A DNA stretch of 64,000 bases from Bacteroidota bacterium (GTDB lineage: Bacteria; Bacteroidota; Bacteroidia; Cytophagales; Spirosomataceae): NCBI GenBank assembly GCA_020161355.1, contig JAIUOF010000001.1:1116001-1180000 (forward strand), read 5' to 3'. The position numbers were made by a program, and so were the translations under genes. Shown one piece after another: positions 28,434 through 36,730 of the stretch (positions within the stretch are counted from its first letter, which is position 1; each line of letters begins with the position of its first letter). Below the pieces are notes generated by a model that searched no databases, had not been told where the DNA came from, and worked only from the letters and a program-made list of their open reading frames with translations.

Positions 28434-28814
28434 TCATTCGGTTTTTTCTTTAACTCTTATTGCCTTTGAATCAAACATTCCCATTAAAGAACCTTTCATA
28501 TTGTCCTGATCGACTTTATTGAGTTCAAGATTTAAATCATAGCCCTGAGCCGAAAAATATAGGGTGATTTTGTCGGTTTCTTCTTCAATATTAATAATAG
28601 GAATTGCCGGGGCATTAGGATCTGCCGGAATGGTTAATTCTCCGGTAAGCTTACCATCCTTTCTCTGTAAATCGGTGGCAAATTTAATATCTCCGTTGGG
28701 TGTACCGGCCACCATTATTTCCCATTTTCCAAGAAAATAATCTTCGGCTTTGGTAAAACCCGTTAAAACAGAAGCCGTTAGTAGAACAAGCATTAAAAAT
28801 TTCAGTTTTTTCAT
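28434..28814 (-). CDS. Secreted GKW/LTG-domain protein, stand-alone paralogue of the neighbour's C-terminus
   Basis: About 126 residues from ATG 28814 (the frame extends upstream to 28844). A signal peptide spans residues 1-22 (MKKLKFLMLVLLTASVLTGF). The mature part is one domain: YFLGKWEIMVAGTPNGDI, KDGKLTGELTIP, then DKITLYFSAQGYDLNLELNK and KGSLMGMFDSKAIRVK. It is plainly homologous to the last ~95 residues of the 1251-residue protein encoded 32 bases upstream, where the end is GRLMGMFDVKGSRIK. The predicted fold is a small lipocalin-like beta barrel; ligand unknown. Confidence 0.8.
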   Translation of the reverse strand: MKKLKFLMLVLLTASVLTGFTKAEDYFLGKWEIMVAGTPNGDIKFATDLQRKDGKLTGELTIPADPNAPAIPIINIEEETDKITLYFSAQGYDLNLELNKVDQDNMKGSLMGMFDSKAIRVKEKTE

Positions 28815-28846
28815 TTTATTATTTGTTTTAATTAAGAAATTCATTT

Positions 28847-31800
28847 TTATTTTATTCTGCTGCCTTTGACATCAAACATACCCATCAGACGGCCTTTAAA
28901 GTTATCATCATCTTCTTTTTCCAATACCATATTAATATTCATTCCATTGGCGGTAAAAAATGCTTTTATTTTTTCGGTATTTTCCTCTTCAATTTTATCA
29001 AGATTCTGGACTTTATCTCCCTGCATTTTTGAAGACATAGTACCGGTGAGTTGGTTACCCTCCCTCTTGATTTCCAACGAAATATCCACATCACCACCCG
29101 GGGTTCCAATCATTTTAGCCGCCCACTTTCCTACAAAATAGTCAGTGTTGGCACTCACCGCGGGCGTTTCTTCTATTTTTATTCCTGAGTCAGCAAGTTT
29201 AACCTCTGCACCCATTACTACCATCAGAGAGCTTAAATCTGCAGTGGGATTGACAAAGACCACATAAAGATCCTGTAACTGCTTAGCTAAAGCTCCTGCA
29301 TTTACAGGCACTGAAACCGGTTTAGGAGCGAAGTCCATTTTATCGCTGGGTTCCAGCATAGCTGACTCTCCGATTTTCTTTCCTTTGGGACCGCCTATTC
29401 TGATCTCGACTTTCCCTCCTGCGGCATTTAACTGAGGTTTTGGAGCCGTGGCATATATTACAACTTCGGTGATTCCTTTCAAATCCACTTGTTTAAGGGT
29501 CATATAAGATCCGTTCTTAGGGATTGCAAGATTATTACCACCAAAAGACATTTTGTTGATTTCAAAATATTCATCAAAACCATGAGCGTCAATTTTGGCA
29601 TTTTTCAAAACAAAGCTTTGCTCAGATTTCAACCCGGAAATTCCGTTGGCACCCTGGTCTTCATAAGAGGCCCGCAGGATATAAACTCCTTTCCCTTTGT
29701 CTCCGGATGGCACTTTGGCATTATAAATACCGTTTACAGGCAGGGTCTTGGCTTTGCTTTTTTCGTTTGAGACATTCAAAATATATTTAACCATTTCGGC
29801 AGCGTCGGCTGTAGAAAGCTGTGGATGCCCCGCCATGGCTGTCTCACCCCAAACACCACTACCACCGGATATTATTTTCTTTGTAAGGGTTTCCAATGCG
29901 GCAGAATTACCTTTGTATTTTTGAGACACCTCTCTGTAAGATGGCCCGATTGACTTACTATCTTTTTTGTGACAAGCCATACAATCTGATCCTTCTATTA
30001 GTTTTCTTCCTTTCGAAAAAGCCACAGTTTCATCGGCTGAGCGGTGACCCATAGCAATTACGTTTTTGTCATAACCTTCTGACAGATAGTCGATATTTAC
30101 CGAAACATTTTCAGGATCAATGCCTGCCCCCAATTCTCCGTCTTCTTTATCACTTACCTTAATATCATAGGCAAAAGGTTTGTCAGGAACAAAAAATGAC
30201 TTGTTACTTCCAGGCATTTGGAGACTTAACATTGGGGGTTCATTGCCCGCTGAAATTTCCATGGACTGGCTATTTGTGCCCCCTTTTCCATCATTTACAG
30301 TGAGCGTTACTTTGTAAATACCTGATTTCGTGAGATTCAGATTTGCTTCAGGGGTATTAATAATCTTTGAAAAACCATTTTTTGAAGTAATTCTCCAGCT
30401 AAAAGCCAGGGCATCGCCATCAGCATCCTGTGTGCCTTTAGAACTTAGCTTTAAATTAAAAGGAATAGCCCCACCTGGTTGATTTGCTGCCATTTCAATT
30501 TGTGGCTTGCGATTCCCGCCATTGTATTCAATCCGGATTAGCCTGGCGTCATCGTTGGCCGTAAACCATCCTGTTCCATATTCAAGCATATACAAGTCAC
30601 CATTTGCTGCAAACTCCATATCCATTGGGTTGGAGAATTTGTATGACGGCATAAATTTCTCCTGTGAAACCAGATTGCCCTCTTTATCCATGGTTACTGC
30701 CATGATCCAACCTCTCATCCATTCATATTCCAGGAATTTCCCATCGTAATATTTTGGAAAAGCACGCTGAGCTGTTTTAAAATCAGAAGCGTAAAATACC
30801 GGACCCGCCATTGCATTTCTTCCCCCATTTCCAACCAGAGGAAACTCCTTTGAGTCACCATAAGGATACCACACAAAGGCTTTTTGAGCCGGAGGCAAAG
30901 TTTCCAGACCGGTATTATTGGAAGAAGTATTTGTGGGAGCATTGGCATCCCAAGGTTCAAGACTCTTATTATTTTCAAAATCATATTTGAAATAAGCCTT
31001 ATTGTCACCGACAAAGTGTGGCCAGCCAAAATTCCCGGCTTTACGTGCCTGCCCCACTTCATCATGACCAGCCGGACCTCGACTTTCGTCTGATTTGGAG
31101 GCATCAGGACCTACATCACCCCAATATAAATATCCAGTATGTTGGTCAACTGATATCCTGAATGGGTTTCTGTGCCCCATAGTATAGATTTCAGGTCGCG
31201 TTTTAGCCATTCCTTTCGGAAATAAGTTTCCATCAGGAATCGTGTAGGTTCCATCTGCCTGAGGTTTGATTCTTAGAATTTTTCCTCTTAGGTCGTTTGT
31301 ATTGGCTGAAGACTTCTGAGCATCCCAGGCACTCCTTCCCGGTCTTTCATCGCTGGGACTGTACCCGTTGGAGCCATGAGGGTTGGTGTTATCACCAGTG
31401 GAAAGGAACAAATTACCTGCTTTGTCCCAGGCGATTGAACCACCTGTGTGGCAACATTCCTCTCGCTGTGTTTCCACTTTTAGCATTTCTATTTCAGAAT
31501 CCAGCAATACTTCATCGCCCTTCATGGTAAATCTTGAGAGTACATTATATGAACCTTTTGTGGAAGAATAGTACAGGTAAATCCAATGGTTTTGGGCGAA
31601 ATTGGGATCTTTATTTAAACCAAGAAGGCCATCTTCTGCCACAGATTCCTTTCCATCAGCACTTACATATTTAAGACTAACCGGAATTTTTGCGATGGTT
31701 TTAAGTTTTTTGGTTTTGTTGTTGTAGAGCCTAATTTCACCTTTTCGCTGAATAAATAAAATGCGGTCATTGTCCAAAATACTCAATTCCATAGGTTCAT

Positions 31801-32602
31801 CAAGTTTTTCTTCGAGCACTACTTTTGTAAAGCGGTTTTCTTCGGGTCTTGATTTACTAAAATCCAGTGGTTTTGGAGCCACGCCTCCTGAGGCATAAAC
31901 AATACCCGCATATACATGATTGAGAAATAAGGGTTCAGAATAAGTCTCGTCTGTATGCCCCATGGCAGTGTAAAATGACCTCCCCCCCTCGAACTCATGA
32001 TACCAGCTGATGGGATGGTCATCACCATTTTTACCGCCGATATAGGTTTTTTCATCGATTTTTACGACCACATTGATTCTGGAGGAAATATCCTTGAAAC
32101 TGTAAAACTCATCTTTACGCTCAAAAGAATCAGGCATTCCGGCTGTAAGTTCATTTCTTTTGGTAACATAGAACCTTCCATTCTGTACGTTACTGGGGGT
32201 CATAGGATGATCCAAAAACCAGGCTCCTGCAAGCTTGTTGTACCAGGGCCATTCGTATTCGGTGTCGGTAGCGGCGTGTATCCCGACATACCCTCCGCCT
32301 GCCTGAATATACCTTTCAAATGCATTTTGCTGGGTATTATCCAATATATCACCAGTGGTATTCAGGAATATCACAGTACTGAATTTTTTGAGATTGTTTT
32401 CGGTAAATTGGCCGGCATCTTCGGTAAAACTAACCAAAAAACCCCTCTCTTTAGCCATTTTGGCAAGAGCTGCTTTACCGGCATCTATGGATTGATGGCG
32501 AAAAGCCGCAGTTTTACTAAATACCAAAGCATTGATTTTGGTTTGAGCAAAAGAAATAAACGAAAGCAACAAAAAGCCGATTCCAAGGGCAGTCTTCTTC
32601 AT
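28847..32602 (-). CDS. Multidomain secreted protein: ThuA + PQQ-type sugar dehydrogenase + PKD + cytochrome c + CBM + GKW domain
   Basis: 1251 residues with a signal peptide (about 1-19). Domain order read from sequence: ThuA-like (about 22-240; FSKTAAFRHQSIDAGKAALA, IHAATDTEYEWPWYNKLAG), a glucose/sorbosone dehydrogenase beta-propeller (about 258-690; ECCHTGGSIAWDKAGNLFLS, DLRGKILRIKPQADG, MGHRNPFRIS), a PKD-like domain (about 705-795), a cytochrome c with CMACHK near 876, a CBM6-like domain (about 990-1130), and the GKW/LTG domain (about 1155-1251). The layout suggests an exported sugar oxidation enzyme passing electrons through its own haem. Similar giant proteins occur in Bacteroidota and Planctomycetes with unknown substrates. 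It is divergent from the Nudix regulator. Confidence 0.85.
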   Translation of the reverse strand: MKKTALGIGFLLLSFISFAQTKINALVFSKTAAFRHQSIDAGKAALAKMAKERGFLVSFTEDAGQFTENNLKKFSTVIFLNTTGDILDNTQQNAFERYIQAGGGYVGIHAATDTEYEWPWYNKLAGAWFLDHPMTPSNVQNGRFYVTKRNELTAGMPDSFERKDEFYSFKDISSRINVVVKIDEKTYIGGKNGDDHPISWYHEFEGGRSFYTAMGHTDETYSEPLFLNHVYAGIVYASGGVAPKPLDFSKSRPEENRFTKVVLEEKLDEPMELSILDNDRILFIQRKGEIRLYNNKTKKLKTIAKIPVSLKYVSADGKESVAEDGLLGLNKDPNFAQNHWIYLYYSSTKGSYNVLSRFTMKGDEVLLDSEIEMLKVETQREECCHTGGSIAWDKAGNLFLSTGDNTNPHGSNGYSPSDERPGRSAWDAQKSSANTNDLRGKILRIKPQADGTYTIPDGNLFPKGMAKTRPEIYTMGHRNPFRISVDQHTGYLYWGDVGPDASKSDESRGPAGHDEVGQARKAGNFGWPHFVGDNKAYFKYDFENNKSLEPWDANAPTNTSSNNTGLETLPPAQKAFVWYPYGDSKEFPLVGNGGRNAMAGPVFYASDFKTAQRAFPKYYDGKFLEYEWMRGWIMAVTMDKEGNLVSQEKFMPSYKFSNPMDMEFAANGDLYMLEYGTGWFTANDDARLIRIEYNGGNRKPQIEMAANQPGGAIPFNLKLSSKGTQDADGDALAFSWRITSKNGFSKIINTPEANLNLTKSGIYKVTLTVNDGKGGTNSQSMEISAGNEPPMLSLQMPGSNKSFFVPDKPFAYDIKVSDKEDGELGAGIDPENVSVNIDYLSEGYDKNVIAMGHRSADETVAFSKGRKLIEGSDCMACHKKDSKSIGPSYREVSQKYKGNSAALETLTKKIISGGSGVWGETAMAGHPQLSTADAAEMVKYILNVSNEKSKAKTLPVNGIYNAKVPSGDKGKGVYILRASYEDQGANGISGLKSEQSFVLKNAKIDAHGFDEYFEINKMSFGGNNLAIPKNGSYMTLKQVDLKGITEVVIYATAPKPQLNAAGGKVEIRIGGPKGKKIGESAMLEPSDKMDFAPKPVSVPVNAGALAKQLQDLYVVFVNPTADLSSLMVVMGAEVKLADSGIKIEETPAVSANTDYFVGKWAAKMIGTPGGDVDISLEIKREGNQLTGTMSSKMQGDKVQNLDKIEEENTEKIKAFFTANGMNINMVLEKEDDDNFKGRLMGMFDVKGSRIK

Positions 32603-32649
32603 ATCAGGTTTAAATAATATTTCCTCAAAAGTAAAAGTTTTTTTATTAA

Positions 32650-32666
32650 TGTCTATTTTTTAGACA
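32650..32666. promoter_or_regulatory. Candidate operator: TGTCTA-N5-TAGACA inverted repeat
   Basis: A perfect 6-bp inverted repeat with a 5-base T spacer in the divergent promoter region between the ThuA/dehydrogenase gene and the NrtR-like regulator. Position and symmetry suit a regulator binding site. The binding protein is inferred to be the neighbouring regulator. Confidence 0.5.
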
Positions 32667-32763
32667 ATGATTTTTATATTTGGATTAAAAATAGGATAAA
32701 AGGAAGACAAAGTGCATCATTTTATTTTATTTGATTAATTTTAAATGTCCAACAGATGGTATT

Positions 32764-33492
32764 ATGGAGTTTAATGAAGAAAAGCTAATTCCTCAATTAT
32801 CAATAGATTGTGTAGTTTTTGGTTATAAGGAAGGGAGAATAAAAGTATTGGTTTCAAGGCTTAATTTATCTGAAGACATTTATACCCTGCCCGGCGGATT
32901 TATCAGACAAGAAGAGCATATAGATGAATCGGCTCACAGAATTTTGGAGGAAAGAACCGGTCTGAAAGAGGTATTCCTGGAGCAGTACAGGGTATTCGGG
33001 GTAGCAAACAGAAAAAATGATATCATTTTAGATATGTTTGAAAAACTGCCAACAGAGAGTGGAATCAACAAAGAAAACTGGCAAAATTGGTTTTCAAAAA
33101 GGTTTGTATCAGTAGGTTACTACGCCCTGGTGGATATAAACAAAGTCTCGCTCCGAAAAAGCGAATTTGATGCTGAAATCAACTGGCTTGATTTGGAGTC
33201 TTTGCCCCAAATGATTATGGATCATAATGAAATGGTGGATTTTGCACTGGAAAGCCTCCGCGAAAAATTGGATGAAAAATTGATTGGTTTTAATCTTTTA
33301 CCAGAAACTTTTACAATGCGGCAACTACAGGAGCTTTATGAGGCCGTATATGACCGTCCTTTCCCCCGAAACAATTTCCAAAAGAAAATGCTGGATCTCA
33401 ATGTGTTGGAACGTCTTGATAAAGTCTATACCGGTGCGGCGAATAAGGCTCCGTATTTGTATAGGTTTAGGAAGGATATCAAATCATCCTAA
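32764..33492 (+). CDS. Nudix-type transcriptional regulator (NrtR/AraR-like)
   Basis: About 242 residues from ATG 32764, where MEFNEEKLIPQLSIDCVVFGY begins. The N-terminal Nudix fold (about 10-150) holds a Nudix box with changed catalytic positions: GGFIRQEEHIDESAH then RILEERTGL, where the REUxEE core lacks the first and last acidic residues, so hydrolysis is doubtful. The C-terminal winged-helix part (about 165-240: FTMRQLQELYEAVYDRPF, NNFQKKMLDLNVLERL) is the NrtR-type DNA-binding domain. In Bacteroidota such regulators sense pentoses or other sugars (AraR type). Divergence from the sugar dehydrogenase gene suggests it controls that operon. Confidence 0.88.
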   Translation: MEFNEEKLIPQLSIDCVVFGYKEGRIKVLVSRLNLSEDIYTLPGGFIRQEEHIDESAHRILEERTGLKEVFLEQYRVFGVANRKNDIILDMFEKLPTESGINKENWQNWFSKRFVSVGYYALVDINKVSLRKSEFDAEINWLDLESLPQMIMDHNEMVDFALESLREKLDEKLIGFNLLPETFTMRQLQELYEAVYDRPFPRNNFQKKMLDLNVLERLDKVYTGAANKAPYLYRFRKDIKSS

Positions 33493-34093
33493 AAAGCAAA
33501 CTCTCTCCTCCTTCGATTCCTGCGGCTAATTTATCACCTTTGTGAATCTGACCAGTACCTTTGGCAGGAGTGCCTGTAAAAATCAAATCCCCGGTTTCTA
33601 AAGTCATAAATTTTGAAATAAATGCGATAATTTCCTCAAAAGAATATATCATTAAGGATGTATTTCCAGTTTGCTTGAGCTCTTCATTGATTTTTAGGTC
33701 AAAATTGATATTATTTAAATCAGGAAATGCAGAAACCGGAATAAATGCTGAAACGGGTGCTGCTCCATCAAAACCTTTTCCCAGGTCCCATGGTCCTTTA
33801 CCTTCGCGACTTTGGTCGAAGATATCTTTAGCAGTAAAGTCAATTCCGATTCCAATGGCATCAATATAACTAATGGCCTCACTTTCAGAGATTCTCCTGC
33901 CTGATTTTCCAATTTTGATAACCAGCTCAGCTTCGTACCGCAAATCATTGGTGAAATCAGGAAACGCTACATCCTGATTGCCCGTAACCAGGCTGGTTTG
34001 AGACTTGGAGAATATAATCGGGCTGCCTGTTTTTCCCGCATTTTTGTCTTCTCCCTGATTGATATAGTTTTTGCCGATGGCCAGGATTTTCAT
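33479..34093 (-). CDS. Fumarylacetoacetate hydrolase (FAH) family protein
   Basis: A 204-residue single FAH domain with the metal site visible: RYEAELVIKIG near 52 gives the acidic ligand pair, GIGIDFTAKDIFDQ near 82 the third ligand region, and GDLIFTGTPAKGTGQIHKGD near 162 the conserved C-terminal loop. The family includes acylpyruvases, oxaloacetate decarboxylases and 2-keto-3-deoxy acid hydrolases. The substrate is not predictable. Its 3' end overlaps the regulator gene's 3' end by 14 bases (convergent). Confidence 0.88.
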   Translation of the reverse strand: MKILAIGKNYINQGEDKNAGKTGSPIIFSKSQTSLVTGNQDVAFPDFTNDLRYEAELVIKIGKSGRRISESEAISYIDAIGIGIDFTAKDIFDQSREGKGPWDLGKGFDGAAPVSAFIPVSAFPDLNNINFDLKINEELKQTGNTSLMIYSFEEIIAFISKFMTLETGDLIFTGTPAKGTGQIHKGDKLAAGIEGGESLLFRMI

Positions 34094-34220
34094 GATAAAG
34101 AATTAATAATTGAATTACAGAATGATTGAATGCTAATTTTTGATTGAATTTAGGAAGTATTTTGTAGAAAGCAATTATCAACAAATGAATCGAATATGAT
34201 AATATAAAAATTGAGCATAA

Positions 34221-34256
34221 AAAAATCAGAGCTTTAGTAAAACCCTGATTTTTTGG
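34221..34256 (-). terminator. Hairpin downstream of the DUF1080 gene
   Basis: AAAATCAG and CTGATTTT flank a loop (34221-34254). On the minus strand it is followed by T residues. It separates the DUF1080 gene from the FAH gene. Confidence 0.65.
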
Positions 34257-34280
34257 TATTAATTAAATAGGAAACGATGG

Positions 34281-35210
34281 TTATTTTGCCGGAGTCAAAA
34301 CAATATTCCGGTATTCTATCGGACCATGGTCACCTTGAAACATAATGGGTCCGGCTTCTGCCTCATTGCTATCTATCGCACCACCTGTGATACCCGGAAT
34401 CTCGTTTTTGTAAATGATAGTTTTACCATTTAAAGCCACAGTTACAACTCTTCCGACTAAGGTCACATCAAAAATTTGCCATTCACCTGCGGCTTTGGCC
34501 GGGAGTTCCAATGGCTGAATGAAACCATAAATGGCCCCCAATTCTCCCAAAGCAGGTTCTTTCCCATAACTGTCGGTAATCTGCACTTCGTAGCGACCCC
34601 GAAGATAAACGCCGCTGTTGCTGCCTTTGGGTACTCTGAATTCTACATGAAGTTTAAAATCATTGAATTTGCCTGAGGTTCTGATGTTTGCACCCGACTT
34701 TGGACTTTTCAGCACTCCATTTTCAACAATCCACTGGCTGGTTTGACCAAAAGTATCCCAACCTTCGGTGTTTTTTCCATTGAAAAGTTTGATGGGCGTT
34801 CCCCAAACCGGCTCTTTGGCTCGGATTAATTTCGGTGCCCTCACCCCTACCCAGGTCAAAACTTCACCATTGGGCATGGTCATGGTACCTGAAAGTGCAT
34901 CGCCTTTTAACTCACCTTCTACTTTCAAATCTTTATCCAGGTTATCCCACTGAGGAGGAATCGAAAAAGTCATTTTATTATCTTCAAAGTAAATTCTGGA
35001 AATGGGCCTGGCACTTCCGCCATCGGCCACGAAATGTCCAACAAGGTATTTCACACCCGAATGATTGATTTCCAGCCAGGAAGGCACTTTTTGATCCCCA
35101 CGAGTTACAGTCAAATCCCAACGGCCTTCGATATGCTGAGCAAACGATTTTGGAAATATGGAGAGGACGAGCCCAAGGATTGCTAAAGTAATTTTCAATC
35201 TTATTTTCAT
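34281..35210 (-). CDS. Secreted 3-keto-disaccharide hydrolase-like protein (DUF1080) with N-terminal GKW-type domain
   Basis: 309 residues with a signal peptide (1-24). Residues about 25-130 form a lipocalin-like segment (IEGRWDLTVTRGDQKVPS, GDALSGTMTMPNGEVLTW) akin to the GKW/LTG domain of nearby proteins. Residues 135-309 are DUF1080 (PF06439, concanavalin-like): LFNGKNTEGWDTFGQ, FNDFKLHVEFRVPKGSNSG, VYLRGRYEVQITDSYGK, QGDHGPIEYRNIVLTP. Members act on 3-keto-glycosides in gut Bacteroidetes according to published family naming; here this is an inference. It is the only gene in its direction until the terminator. Confidence 0.88.
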   Translation of the reverse strand: MKIRLKITLAILGLVLSIFPKSFAQHIEGRWDLTVTRGDQKVPSWLEINHSGVKYLVGHFVADGGSARPISRIYFEDNKMTFSIPPQWDNLDKDLKVEGELKGDALSGTMTMPNGEVLTWVGVRAPKLIRAKEPVWGTPIKLFNGKNTEGWDTFGQTSQWIVENGVLKSPKSGANIRTSGKFNDFKLHVEFRVPKGSNSGVYLRGRYEVQITDSYGKEPALGELGAIYGFIQPLELPAKAAGEWQIFDVTLVGRVVTVALNGKTIIYKNEIPGITGGAIDSNEAEAGPIMFQGDHGPIEYRNIVLTPAK

Positions 35211-35311
35211 TTAAATTTTATTTAAGGTTAAACATAATTTTCTGCAGCAATCCCAAAATTAACAATTAATGCTTTCTGTAAACAGTAAATTTTATTTTTT
35301 CGACATTTCCT

Positions 35312-35319
35312 TATTTTTG
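35312..35319 (+). promoter_or_regulatory. Candidate -7 box TATTTTTG for the cupin gene
   Basis: TATTTTTG fits TAnnTTTG, 15 bases before the cupin ATG at 35335. Such motifs are easily met by chance in this T-rich tract. Confidence 0.3.
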
Positions 35320-35334
35320 TTAAAAAAACAGCTC

Positions 35335-35694
35335 ATGCAAAAAGTTAATATTGCGGAAAAACTCGACTTATTTTCTGATTTCTGGCATCCCAGAATAGTA
35401 GGAGAACTAAACGGCCAGCATGTAAAACTTGTAAAATTAAAAGGCGAGTTTGTCTGGCATAAACACGACCATGAAGACGAAATGTTCTTTGTATTGAAAG
35501 GTATATTGAAAATGGAATTTCGGGATAAAGCGGTGTATATCCATGAAAATGAGTTTCTGATTGTACCCAAAGGCACCGAGCACCGACCAGTGGCTGAGGA
35601 AGAAGTGAGTGTGATGTTGTTTGAGCCGGCATCTACCAAAAATACAGGAGATAATCCGGGTGAGCTCACCAGAGAGGAATTGGGCAGGATTTAA
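35335..35694 (+). CDS. Cupin domain protein
   Basis: 119 residues from ATG 35335; the frame is open upstream but the MQKVNIAEKLDLFSDFWHP start suits the family. It is a single small cupin: FVWHKHDHEDEMFFVLKG (about 41-58) is motif 1 with two His and a Glu, and NEFLIVPKGTEHRPVA (about 75-90) is motif 2 with the last His. Metal binding is expected. This cupin subclass is common in Bacteroidota, with no assigned reaction. It is divergent from the DUF1080 gene. Confidence 0.85.
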   Translation: MQKVNIAEKLDLFSDFWHPRIVGELNGQHVKLVKLKGEFVWHKHDHEDEMFFVLKGILKMEFRDKAVYIHENEFLIVPKGTEHRPVAEEEVSVMLFEPASTKNTGDNPGELTREELGRI

Positions 35695-35695
35695 A

Positions 35696-35747
35696 CCCGT
35701 TTTATGCACCAGAAAATCCACTACGTAGTGTTGATGCATAAACCGGG
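35696..35747. repeat. Long inverted repeat with nested palindrome, between convergent genes
   Basis: CCCG-T-TTTATGCA (35696-35708) pairs with TGCATAAA-C-CGGG (35735-35747) and encloses the palindrome CACTACGTAGTG (35719-35730). It may serve as a terminator for the cupin gene (no U-tract) or as a structured element. Confidence 0.55.
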
Positions 35748-35757
35748 ATAAAATGAA

Positions 35758-35786
35758 AAATGGCATCCCGACACAGGACACCATTT
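35758..35786 (-). terminator. Terminator of the small GKW-domain gene, copy A
   Basis: On the minus strand AAATGGTGTCC and GGATGCCATTT form a stem with a T-rich tail. The same structure, with compensating changes, follows copy B at 48222-48250. Confidence 0.7.
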
Positions 35787-35828
35787 TATGACAAATAATT
35801 AATACTTAAAGGGTAATTTAATATTATC

Positions 35829-36179
35829 TCACTTTGGCGTTTCTTTTTTGAGAACCATTTCTGCGTCATTTCCCATCATATTGAATTTCAATTTCAGGGT
35901 ATCGCCTTCGAGTTTTCCTACCATTTTAATATCCTGATCCATGATATTAAGGACAAATTCAATATCATTACCTTTGATTTTTCCATCTTTAAGAATGATT
36001 TCATTCCCTTCCGGGCCAACGGTCGAACCTGTTAATTTTTCACCTTCAGCTTTAAAAGTGTAAGAAACTTCAAACTGATCCATCACTTTTCCGTTCCATT
36101 TGCCATTGATATCCTGAGCAAATGAAGCCAATGAAAGTGCAAAAACAATAATTGCTGTCGAAAGAATTTTTTTAAGCAT
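35829..36179 (-). CDS. Small secreted GKW/LTG-domain protein, copy A
   Basis: 116 residues with a signal peptide (about 1-22, KKILSTAIIVFALSLASFAQ). The mature domain begins DINGKWNGKVMDQFEVSY, then GEKLTGSTVGPEGNEI, and alternates short strands to the end (DLKL-type repeats, MMGNDAEMVLKKE). It is nearly identical to the product of 48300-48647 (five or so substitutions plus a different last few residues). Function unknown; a lipocalin-like barrel is a plausible fold. It probably has its own terminator and promoter, both shared with copy B. Confidence 0.78.
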   Translation of the reverse strand: MLKKILSTAIIVFALSLASFAQDINGKWNGKVMDQFEVSYTFKAEGEKLTGSTVGPEGNEIILKDGKIKGNDIEFVLNIMDQDIKMVGKLEGDTLKLKFNMMGNDAEMVLKKETPK

Positions 36180-36730
36180 TGCAGTAAAATTTAAATTAAC
36201 GGATTATTAATCCCGGTTGAAAAAAGAGTAGAAAAATTAAGATTTATGTTAAAACCTAAAATTTTAGATGTAAATCTAAAACAAGAATTTGGAATAAATG
36301 TATTTTTTACAATTATTTTTTTATTCACTAACTAACTGATAATTAATAATATTTTTTAAAAAAATTCGGGCTTATTTAGAAGAAAAGTAAAATTGCAAAA
36401 TATTGATATTAAAGTGACCGAAGTGATGAATATTCCAAGAATTTAATGTGCAGAAATGGATCTACAAAAATGACTTTTTTTGAATGATTTTTTACTATTT
36501 AAATTATGATTTTTAAGAAAGAGACCGAATATTGGTTTACCAACTTAAAGCATTAAAACTTAAGGCAAGCACCATAAAATTCTGGAAGGTAATAATTTCC
36601 ACAACTGCTAGTTTTTGTAAATTATTAGAATTTGTAATATAAATTTGAAGATACTCCTTCGATTAAATATCTTCTATTTTTTCTACTCTTAAGCTTCATT
36701 TTTCTTAACTTTAGCTCTAATCTTAAATAA
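36180..36730. other. AT-rich spacer; first part is duplicated at 48.65-48.84 kb
   Basis: 36275-36365 matches 48745-48837 closely, including ATGTATTTTTTACAATTA and GATAATTAATAATATTTTT. The remaining bases up to the alpha-galactosidase gene show no coding frame or strong hairpin. Confidence 0.6.

Noticed and set aside
32881..32990. ADP-ribose pyrophosphatase annotation for the Nudix protein
   Set aside because: The Nudix box lacks two acidic residues and a winged-helix follows, so a regulator is more likely.
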